60,000 nucleotides of DNA from Lingula anatina. Its lineage: Eukaryota > Brachiopoda > Lingulata > Lingulida > Lingulidae. Below are positions 54,201 through 60,000 of the stretch, piece after piece (the first letter of the stretch is position 1; each line of letters begins with the position of its first letter). The position numbers were made by a program, and so were the translations under genes. The DNA lies in NCBI RefSeq assembly GCF_001039355.2, contig NW_019775702.1:406697-466696 (forward strand), given 5' to 3'. The notes beneath the pieces were generated by a model. That model made no database searches, was not told where the DNA came from, and saw nothing but the letters and a program-made list of their open reading frames with translations.

Positions 54201-57200
54201 TGGATTTTGATGTCAACTATTGCCAGTCATCCATTTTATCGATCTCTCACTTTCACACAATCAACCTGTTTTTCTTCAGTCATCATTCAAAAGAGAAAGA
54301 AAACAATATAGAAAAACCTATTGTTTGGTTCAGTTCTATGCACCATCTTTCTTGTAAAATGATATGAGCATATTTATGACATGCATCCTCTCTAAGATCC
54401 AACATAGATGCTGGATAATACATCCACCGATCATTGTTAGATTCTTTTATTATTCATTTATTATTATAATTTTTTTTAATTTATCATTTCTTATCCATAT
54501 TATGTGTTTATATCATGCATCCCCATATACAGCATATGATAGATACCAATACTGCCAAATTGTTTTTACTGGTAACTGAGATATGGCTATGGAATGAAGA
54601 TTGAATAAGGAAAATTCAGGCAGGATAAAAAACAGAAAGATATTATACACAACCTGTATAAAATTCGACAAAATAAAGCTAGACATATTTCTTCCAAAGA
54701 CAACAACCCTAGAAATCCACAAGTGATTAGGAGCTGTGTCTGCAGCCAGATCTCTCTATTTGATGACTTCTGACATTTCACAAGAGGAACGTGGGATTGA
54801 ATAAAGGGAATCTGTGATGTGATCAGACTGAAAAATCAATGCCTTCCAATGTTTATTTGTCTACAGGGAAAGCAAGGGGAATCCTGATATGCTGATTTGT
54901 AGGTTATACCTAGGCTACAGAAAATAATTCCTGCACATTAAGTGAGACTAGAGAGATCTGCTCTTCTCAAGGGAGAGGGGGCAACCTCTCATGCATGTAA
55001 AAACTGTCCACTCAAGAGTCATCCCAGCATCAAAATGCTCAACCAACTACATATATAAAAAATATTTTTAAAAAGTATAACAAAAATTTTATGGCTAGTA
55101 ACTCATCAGCAAAAATGAGAGTACCAGATTCAGACACCTATAACCAGCAGTTTCAATGGGGGCCCTCTTTATGAAAAAGTGGACCTCTATTACCATGAAA
55201 CCTTTTTGTACCTATGTTTACTCAGAGTAGACCTTTTCCCAGCAAAAAGGCCAATTAAGATCACAAAAAATGGAGCAATTGCAATTATCTCACATCTATG
55301 CACAACTGAAAATTGATATATATATTTTAATCATCCGCACAAGTATTAAAAATTCATTTGAATAACAGAAGTTGATATCTGCTCAAGAAATTAATAACAA
55401 GCAGAGAGCTAAATGCACAGTCAAAAAAAAAAATAATAATAATAATAATAATAATAAAAATAATAATAATAAAAATAACATACAACCGTTAAATTCAAAA
55501 GAAGTCTAAACTTTGAGAAGTTTGGTCAAATAACTTCCAATCGTGACAACATATTCAATCATAATACTAACAGCATCTTGCAGATATAAACAATCTAGAC
55601 TACCTGAACCGGATGCAATTTTTGGAAATCCCCGATGCAAACACATTTAACATTAAAGTAAATTAGTGAAAGTTCTCACCCATGTGTGGTTCCACTGAGA
55701 TGTCCCAGTCAATCTGTAAACAAGGCCTGGGGCAATTTCTGGAGGTCCCAGCAAGATGGCCAGTTTGGGGGCAAGCCACTGCACTGTTAAAGCACTGCTC
55801 TTACCAATGACCGGAAATGCAGTCAGATTACGCACAGGGTTGGGCTTCACTGTGAAATCGGAAAATTGTTGTGATAAAACTGTTGCACAATGATTTTTCT
55901 GAGTTAAAATCAAAACCATGCAGAAAAAGTGTTTGAAATCAAATAATAATGTGCTGCATTAAAATAATTAAAAATTTTTGTGAACAAGGCATTTAAACAA
56001 ATGATTGAAAGGTTCTTTTTAAACATACACTCTCTTGTAAAGTCTGTAAGTATATAAATAATTAATAAAAGGACAGTTAAGTCAGAGCAGTGAAGAAATG
56101 ACATTTTATTTCCTTATCCAAATCATGCTGAAGCCATATACAAAATCATCACATGTCTACTTGATAGTCTTCTGCCTCCAGAATTGACATTGGTAAAGAT
56201 GACAGACAAGAGCTCAAACAGCATATAGATATAAAAATCAATGGAAAAATTGCACAAAAAATTAATCCCTGTGCACACATTGTGTTTAAATTTCCTTTTA
56301 TCTAAAAACCATGGGTTGAAAGTAAAGGCAAGAAGACAGATGATGTTTAATGTATATTTTCTCAAATCACCCATGCTTATACAGTACATGCAAACACATA
56401 AAACAACAAAAGCATTGACAAACACTCTTCAAAAGCTCAAAACCTGTAAAGAAGCCTCATAGCAAGTTCCATTCAGTTTCCACTCTTGTGCATGAACATT
56501 TTCACACAGTGGCGTAGTTGTCAAGCATTTTTAGTCTATGCAGTTCTGCTACAGGAAAACTTGCTTCCTGCCTACATACATGCTATAGCACTTCAGTAAG
56601 CTAATTAGCACTTGTCATCTAGTGCTTTTCCATGAAGAGATAATTAGACTCCTTTCAGCTTTGGTATTTAAAGAAAATTATCATTCCTTGTGTGGGCCAT
56701 TATGAAACAATGTATATATACTACCTAAACATGAATTATGCAAAAAAATATAGAATTAAATGCAAGTTGCATAAATGGTCACTTTCCTAAACATAAACCA
56801 GGCCAAAAGCACTTTGAAAAAATACAAACATTTCTATATTCTGGATACCTAGAAAACATGCAAGTTTAAAGGGAAACATCCAAAATAAATGTTTTTGAAT
56901 TAAGTAGGTTTTTTTTCTGAGAAGGTTAAAAGCTGGCAAATCCATACATGCAAATATGTTTTAAGAAAAAAATAAATAAATAAAATAAACATCTCATCAT
57001 TTTAAGGAATCTTACACAACATGCCTTTTTAAGAAAACTTCTATGTTAAATGACATGCCTTTGTAAAAAATTAAAAAAAAACACCAAATGTAACTATGTA
57101 ATGCTTAAAAAGGTCATTTAAGCCTGCTTCGCGGGGTTTTAAGAAGTAGTATATGTATCTATGCATACGCTTTGGCACATACAGGGTTGGCCATGCATAG

Positions 57201-59921
57201 AAGGGAAGTGTATACCTATGGAGGCATTGGTTAGAACTGTGGCGTTCAACCAACCTCTGCCCAGGGCATTATATGAGTTCAAGTTTATGTAGTAGATATC
57301 TGGCCGAAAGAATTCTCCTTTGGGGAATATACACTCTGTGTAAGCACTGTACCTGGGGCACTCACATACAGTGGAATTCCCACTATAAAAAGGATTGAAA
57401 AAAAAAAACATCTTGATGATAATAACAAGTTACACAACTTTATTAAAAACCATGCTGGCATTCATAAAGTGGAAATCAGTAAAATGAAGGATGGTTCTTT
57501 TCTTCTGCATTATTAGACCAAAAAGCAATTGGCATTTTTCACCATCAACCAAACACAGGGATAAAAGTATTGTATAATTTGAAAAGCTGCTTAAATATTT
57601 AGACAGATAGTTGTATATATAAGGTATGGCAGTTGTTACAAATGATATTCATAGACAGTGCAAAAAATTCTCCAGGTAAATAATGAGAAGAAATGCCCAT
57701 CACTGTTCAACCACCCACGCTGTGAAGAGGTGCGACTAAGAGAGAGCTCCAACACCCTGTGTGCAGTGATGTGTCTGACTGGCATACAAACACAGGGTTC
57801 AAGTGTTCAGCAATGAAATTACCCCAAGTGAGAAGAAAGGGAAAAAAAGCATAATTAATGAATAGATTAAAAATAAAATCATGCTCTCGCTTGGTTAACT
57901 TCCAAAGAGAAAAACCAATGCCACCAAGATTTGCCTTTGGAAAAATCCATAAATATGATCACTGAGACTCAAGACAAAAAATAACCTAGCTCAGTTATAC
58001 ATTAAATGAAAATTTATTACTCTCCAAATGGCACTGAATTTAGCCTTTGGATGAGAATATAACCAAGCAAGAGCAACGCCTGAGAGTAAGACTGTGCAGC
58101 AGATCGGTGCTCAAGCCAGGACTGGCAGAAAATAAAGCATAAATAAGTGTTTAATTGTTGAAAAGAATTCATTAACTTTCATTCCTGTGGTAATTGTGTT
58201 TTGTTTTTTCTTTTCTTTTTCCTTTTTAACTTATACACTGGTGCCATAAACACTGATGAAACTGTGAGCACTGACAACCAGTACAACATGAAGTTGCCAA
58301 GAAAATAGTTCTGATACACAGTCAACAAATAAGTTCAATTGATTAAAAAATAAAAAAGTCATTAGTGTGTTAAATGTGTCCCACCACCAGTCTCCAACAG
58401 GTTTGAGCTGGCTAATTCTTACACTATGAAAGATGTCAAAAGATGAAAGTTCTATATTGGTGTCTCACAATCTTAACACTTAATTTGTTGCCGATTCATT
58501 TTGACTGGCATCTAATAAGCACAGCAAAAACCTTTGGAGAAAAAAGTGCTGCTACTGCAAACCCCACCATTTACCTATAGTTGCATTTGCCTTCTGTACA
58601 TCAAGCAAAGTCCTCGAACCGAGAACATTTGAGGCATTTACAATAAAAAAATATTCTGCGTTTGGCCAGAATGTATCCTGTTTATCATTCTCGACCCATG
58701 TACAGCTTGAAGAGCTCATGGATGGCCGTGGGCAAGGAGAAAAGGTTTTTTTTTTCCTTGAGCTGAAATGTGGAGGGTTAAAATGGACGTCAATTATCCA
58801 ATATGACTGACGCATCATAAGCTTAGCACAGGTTTAAGACAGGCTTACCTTGTTTAAGGAACAAAATGAAGTTAACATAACTGGCACCATACACAACTGC
58901 AATAAAACTGGCTATAGCATGCACACGTCAAAATTTATTCAGGGAATTATTTTCACTAACAAAGAATACTGAGATATCTGTATTTATTCAAATCATGGGT
59001 GTATCTATCATGTTAAAAGTCATGCAAAAATACATTATGTGAAAGTCAGTGTTTTCACACCAATTAGCTCCATAAGAAACTTTTATTTCACTCTAATGCT
59101 GTATATAGAACCAAAAAAAAGTTTAATCAGCAAGTTAATACAGATAAGGACAAGAAGAGTGTAGACATTTTAGCTATTGATGACAGAGTAATAACTTACT
59201 CTCTACTCCAGAGTAGTTCATAGGTTGTCTTGAGGTAGGTTGTTCTCCCTGTGTTCCATGTACATGTCATGTTTTCCTGATTGTATGAAATGCACGTCAA
59301 GTTAGATGGGGAGTCAGGTGGGTCTGGAATACAATATTGTACAGTTAATGGGGGGCTCTGTGCTGGAGGCATCATATCAAATGGGAGAATGGAATCAAAG
59401 CCTGTAAAATAAGGTTCAGGTGGTCTAAATACCATTCAATGGTAGGGAAGGGAGTTCAGGGGGCAATAAATACAATGATTAAAAAAAATGGAGGGCATTT
59501 GTTTAGTTGCAAATATGTTACACAAATATTTCATGTATGCTTGCATGCAATTATACCCAAGTCCTAATGTCTGGCTTTTATCCTACATGTTCAGTAAGAT
59601 CACAATACGCCTTGAAGACAATAAAAAACCCTTATCTTCAAGTGAACAACTTACATCCAACTTGCACATACTGGCTGTTTATCCAAACCCCTGGCCCATC
59701 CCTAGCAGCCACATAACAATGGTAAGTTCCTGTGTCCTCCGGCTGCATGTCTTCCCTGGATAACCGTGCCACATGTTCGGAGAGAACTGTCACACTCGCA
59801 TTAGAGAATCGCCTTGTTCCCTTGGTAAAGTAAATGTCACTAGCATTGTGCTGCTGCCCCAGGGAGCAGGTGAGGTTCAGGGTTGCCCCTACCATAACCA
59901 CGGGGTCCTTAGGTGTCACAT
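36071..59921 (-). CDS. gp130-like class I cytokine receptor, 3' part (N-terminus beyond window)
   Basis: Eighteen exon positions join in frame: 59655-59921, 59200-59323, 58575-58762 or 57216-57382, 55680-55849, 52166-52325, 51227-51306, 50621-50882, 50298-50446, 48980-49151, 47846-48010, 47512-47682, 44953-45071, 44404-44572, 43804-44139, 38746-38833, 38141-38213, 37550-37648, 36071-37306. They give 1,341 aa (1,334 with the alternative exon). Order: Ig, D2-D3 cytokine-binding module, five FN3 domains (D4-D8), membrane segment, box1/box2-like segments, long tail with YVTQ. Human gp130 has Ig plus five FN3; this has seven. NLTC, CTW, VKPNPVRNLTAF and GKYWSD align with gp130. Predicted role: plasma-membrane receptor signalling through JAK and STAT. 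Signal peptide and any earlier exon are off the window. A domeless- or LIFR-type relationship is also possible. Confidence 0.85.
37550..37648 (-). CDS. receptor exon: box2-like segment
   Basis: Phase 0 to phase 0, 33 codons. It reads IDDHFDYDSGNYNNNSKFLM then SEIDEGKLGFSDL. The hydrophobic-acidic stretch FLMSEIDEG fits the loose box2 description. Because both ends are phase 0, skipping this exon would keep the frame and remove box2, so it is a candidate cassette exon. Donor GTATGT, acceptor TGTTTACAG. Confidence 0.75.
38141..38213 (-). CDS. receptor exon: juxtamembrane box1-like segment
   Basis: Phase 2 to phase 0, 24 full codons. It reads TSAFCKKKLTIPPEEIPELP then PPIS. The basic anchor followed by a Pro/aliphatic cluster (IPPEEIPELPPP) is where class I receptors carry box1, the JAK FERM docking site. 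It lacks the Trp common in vertebrate box1, so the assignment rests on place and composition. Confidence 0.75.
38746..38833 (-). CDS. receptor exon: transmembrane segment
   Basis: Phase 1 to phase 2, 28 full codons. It reads LPDGVVGGIVAGCIIGGV then CIAFLIFMVYR, a hydrophobic helix of about 24 residues with GxxxG-like spacing, stopped by a basic residue. It was found from splice phase and translation because it is too short to stand out as an open frame. Confidence 0.88.
41255..41425. mobile_element. inverted-repeat element related to the 24,541 and 45,611 copies
   Basis: Left part TCTCACTGAATGTAATCAGA with CATCCCTCC; right part, reverse-complemented, reads GGGGATTCATGCTGAATGCA then GTCAGATAAACAG and CCCCTCCTCC. 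It ends in GGATCGATCTA, shared with the 24.5 kb copy. Confidence 0.6.
41482..41650. repeat. dispersed repeat, copy on minus strand
   Basis: Reverse-complement match to 31,346-31,511 over about 165 bases, including the TCTTCCGGAAGA palindrome and TCAGAAAATATCTCTGG. The outer end reads TCAGGGGCGGATTTAGGCCG, which resembles hAT-type termini such as the one at 3,899-4,179. Confidence 0.7.
42960..43355. repeat. dispersed repeat, copy 2 (receptor intron)
   Basis: Second copy of the family at 25,000-25,345, same orientation. It contains a 25-base poly(A) run at 43,303-43,327 that the first copy lacks. Confidence 0.6.
43804..44139 (-). CDS. receptor exon: membrane-proximal FN3 domain D8 (single exon)
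   Basis: Phase 1 to phase 1, 336 bases. It reads APGVIDNFKVQV, SVTWDPPPIRNGPITGYVLH, then FSIQAINSLEQRGPLS and ends CQLTG. The donor is GTCTGC, the weakest donor in the gene, at the head of a 4.97 kb intron. Reading past it gives about nine more residues and a stop just before the membrane exon would be reached. Confidence 0.85.
44404..45071 (-). CDS. receptor exons: FN3 domain D7 (two exons)
   Basis: Exons 44953-45071 (phase 1 to 0) and 44404-44572 (phase 0 to 1). It reads APSLPPAGLRQKAVTSNSVT, LAWEPSPEPNGNVSKYQLYE, then VVDNLEGWKRYQFMVTACTD. The PNGNVxxY block is standard for FN3. This domain and D8 have no counterpart in the six-domain vertebrate gp130 layout. Confidence 0.83.
45266..45400. 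repeat. seven tandem units of about 18-20 bases built on TGACCTGC
   Basis: Units start with GTGTGACCTGC or TTGACCTGC and continue AAACCTGG or ATATCCAA. The TGACCT core (AGGTCA on the minus strand) recurs at a spacing of about 17-20 bases. It is in the receptor intron between D6 and D7. The frame across it is a translation of the repeat. Confidence 0.75.
45611..45850. mobile_element. long inverted-repeat element in receptor intron
   Basis: Left arm from TTCCCATACCTAGATCAATC through CTCACTAAATTGC to GAAGCTGCT; right arm is its reverse complement with few differences (about 80-110 bases per arm, 20-base centre). This is the best preserved copy of the family also seen at 24,541 and 41,255. Confidence 0.75.
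46286..46739. other. assembly gap (454 N) in receptor intron
   Basis: Unknown sequence between the D6 and D7 exons. The coding joints on either side are in phase, so no exon need be missing, but an alternative exon or a transposon could be hidden. Confidence 0.99.
47512..48010 (-). CDS. receptor exons: FN3 domain D6 (two exons)
   Basis: Exons 47846-48010 (phase 1 to 1) and 47512-47682 (phase 1 to 1). It reads VPDIHPVGFSLKE, LDVKWLALDC, LNYTIRICEYPEECKTG, then YIIEGLKPATRYGLAIQAV. The last block is the typical FN3 L-x-P-x-T-x-Y signature. The internal junction is phase 1, unlike most of the other two-exon FN3 domains here, which use phase 0. Confidence 0.82.
48205..48300. repeat. partial copy of the intronic inverted-repeat family
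   Basis: GGGACTCTCATTGAATGCAA then TCAGATTAACACTCCTC and TATAATCACCAGCTTTTCTG, closely matching 41,262-41,335. Only one arm is recognisable. Confidence 0.55.
48574..48890. mobile_element. foldback/MITE element with 106-base inverted arms
   Basis: Left arm 48,574-48,679 begins CAGGCCTACCCAACTACCAG; right arm 48,785-48,890 is its reverse complement with only a few differences and ends GGTAGGCCTG. A CpG-rich centre of about 105 bases separates the arms. AATAT flanks both ends (48,569-48,573 and 48,891-48,895), a likely 5-bp target duplication. No transposase. It lies in the receptor intron between D5 and D6. Close arm identity and high CpG suggest a recent insertion. Confidence 0.82.
48980..50446 (-). 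CDS. receptor exons: FN3 domain D5 (two exons)
   Basis: Exons 50298-50446 (phase 1 to 0) and 48980-49151 (phase 0 to 1). It reads PGPPRDLYIEVSSDNVAYLY, GYTIYWCLGKYTEFGCQ, then LLWQKVPRNVTSYELHVA and RRNYRFAVSADSDLYSSG. The Cys-containing middle part resembles gp130 D5. An inverted-repeat element ends about 37 nt upstream of the second exon's acceptor. Confidence 0.85.
49189..49447. mobile_element. palindromic MITE adjacent to receptor D5 second exon
   Basis: Left arm begins AGGCTTCATTCACATGCAAT and right arm ends GCATGTGAACGAAGCCT. The arms pair over about 115-120 bases each, meeting at GCCAGTTACTATAAGTTACT and a short duplication of TTACTATAAG. Its minus-strand 3' edge is about 37 nt upstream of the acceptor at 49,152. 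Flanks show TA on each side, but a clean target duplication is not certain. Confidence 0.8.
50621..51306 (-). CDS. receptor exons: FN3 domain D4 (two exons)
   Basis: Exons 51227-51306 (phase 1 to 0) and 50621-50882 (phase 0 to 1). The first reads PAAPPGVTSGCF to LFVYWQ, the second starts EIPRQQQNGMILNYKISW and ends DAVLTIAP. The gp130 D4 has the same NGxILxYx and VLTI blocks. A long GA/CT microsatellite starts six bases into the intervening intron. Confidence 0.85.
51165..51220. repeat. GA/CT microsatellite next to a receptor 5' splice site
   Basis: (GA)n of 56 bases with one interruption. On the transcribed strand it is a CU tract beginning six bases downstream of the D4 donor. Confidence 0.92.
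52166..52325 (-). CDS. receptor exon: second half of D3, with modified WSxWS motif
   Basis: Phase 0 to phase 1. Contains LTPYTDYNISVAV and then GKYWSDVMDT, which aligns with the gp130 segment holding WSDWS. The first Trp-Ser is kept; the second Trp-Ser is replaced by Val-Met. Acceptor GATGACAG, donor GTAAGT. Confidence 0.88.
55432..55479. repeat. TAA/AAT microsatellite
   Basis: About fourteen AAT/TAA units with short A runs, in the receptor intron between D3 halves. Confidence 0.9.
55680..55849 (-). CDS. receptor exon: first half of domain D3
   Basis: Phase 1 to phase 0. Begins VKPNPVRNLTAF, nearly the gp130 D2-D3 linker, and contains ALTVQWLAPK. It joins equally to 3A or 3B because both end in a single G. 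The acceptor is GATTTCACAG. Confidence 0.9.
57216..57382 (-). CDS. receptor alternative exon 3B: second half of D2
   Basis: Phase 2 to phase 1, 167 bases, 55 full codons. Contains CECPRYSAYTEC, DIYYINLNSYNALGRGWLNA and ends LTNASI with a phase-1 G. Acceptor TTTTTATAG, donor GTATAC. It is seven residues shorter than 3A and has one extra cysteine plus three N-glycosylation sequons. Phase logic means 3A and 3B cannot be joined in the same productive mRNA. Confidence 0.85.
58575..58762 (-). CDS. receptor alternative exon 3A: second half of D2
   Basis: Phase 2 to phase 1, 188 bases, 62 full codons. Contains FSPCPRPSMSSSSCTW, giving the second cysteine pair, then AEYFFIVNASNVLG and ends KANATI with a phase-1 G. 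Acceptor CATTTCAG, donor GTAAAT. A run of As encodes KKK at the start. It is homologous to exon 3B and occupies the same place: C-P-R, a downstream Cys, F..P, N..N-x-LG and N-A-x-I are shared. Confidence 0.85.
59200..59323 (-). CDS. receptor exon: first half of cytokine-binding domain D2
   Basis: Phase 1 to phase 2. Contains PPDSPSNLTC and MTCTWNTGRTTYLKT, the first cysteine pair and Trp typical of class I receptors; gp130 has a closely similar block. The donor AGA GA|GTAAGT leaves two bases of an Asp codon (GA), which both downstream candidate exons complete to Asp. Confidence 0.9.
59655..59921 (-). CDS. receptor exon: N-terminal Ig domain (D1)
   Basis: Phase 1 to phase 1, 88 full codons. 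It reads as an Ig fold: LNLTCSLG (B-strand Cys), then MQPEDTGTYHCYV (the D-x-G-x-Y-x-C signature) with about 50 residues between the cysteines. gp130 also begins with an Ig domain that is part of a receptor-receptor interface. The upstream exon needed to supply the signal peptide is not in the window. Confidence 0.85.
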
Positions 59922-60000
59922 CTGTAAATGATACATTAAAGTAAAATACATGTACATATCTACTATAAAGCACATAATATCCCACAGATAAAACAGGATC

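Noticed and set aside
55920-57215. Possible third copy of the alternative D2 exon
   Set aside because: I read the minus strand between exon 3B and the D3 exon, and between 3A and 3B, for the C-P-R, N-x-LG and N-A-x-I pattern with phase-matched splice sites and found none.
36071-59921. Identification as a neogenin/protogenin or receptor tyrosine phosphatase
   Set aside because: Multiple FN3 domains alone would allow this, but the paired cysteines, modified WSxWS, gp130-like D2-D3 linker and lack of a phosphatase domain point to a class I cytokine receptor.
1-60000. CRISPR arrays, operons or tRNA genes
   Set aside because: The DNA is eukaryotic with spliced genes; tandem repeats present lack regular spacers, and no tRNA A/B box pair was found by eye.

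Overview
This is invertebrate nuclear DNA from a metazoan. It is AT-rich, with multi-exon genes using GT-AG introns, long introns full of small inverted-repeat elements, and two assembly gaps. The protein sequences (a gp130-like cytokine receptor with vertebrate-like domain order, and a close eIF3e orthologue) suggest a marine invertebrate, perhaps an invertebrate deuterostome. The species cannot be fixed from the sequence.

Layout. Positions 1-15,167 show no gene I can support. From 15,681 to 27,725 on the minus strand is eIF3e (translation initiation factor 3 subunit E), which I could assemble into 13 in-frame exons (434 aa). Divergent from it, with only 324 bp between the two start codons, is a two-exon RNF146/Iduna-like E3 ligase at 28,050-29,515 on the plus strand (RING plus WWE, 362 aa). 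Positions 29,516-36,070 hold no further coding sequence, only 3' flanks and repeats. From 59,921 down to 36,071 on the minus strand is the 3' part of a large class I cytokine receptor of the gp130 type. It reads Ig domain, two-part cytokine-binding module, five more FN3 domains, one membrane segment, box1/box2-like segments and a 411-residue tail with a YxxQ motif. Its first exon(s), including the signal peptide, lie beyond 60,000.

The most interesting structure is in the receptor. The second half of the first cytokine-binding domain (D2) is present as two homologous exons in tandem (58,575-58,762 and 57,216-57,382). They have identical splice phases, which are also asymmetric, so exactly one of them can be used. 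Joining both, or neither, gives a premature stop that I could read directly. This predicts mutually exclusive splicing that swaps part of the ligand-binding region of a JAK/STAT-type receptor.

The introns also carry several families of foldback elements and dispersed repeats. One inverted-repeat element ends about 37 nt upstream of a receptor 3' splice site.
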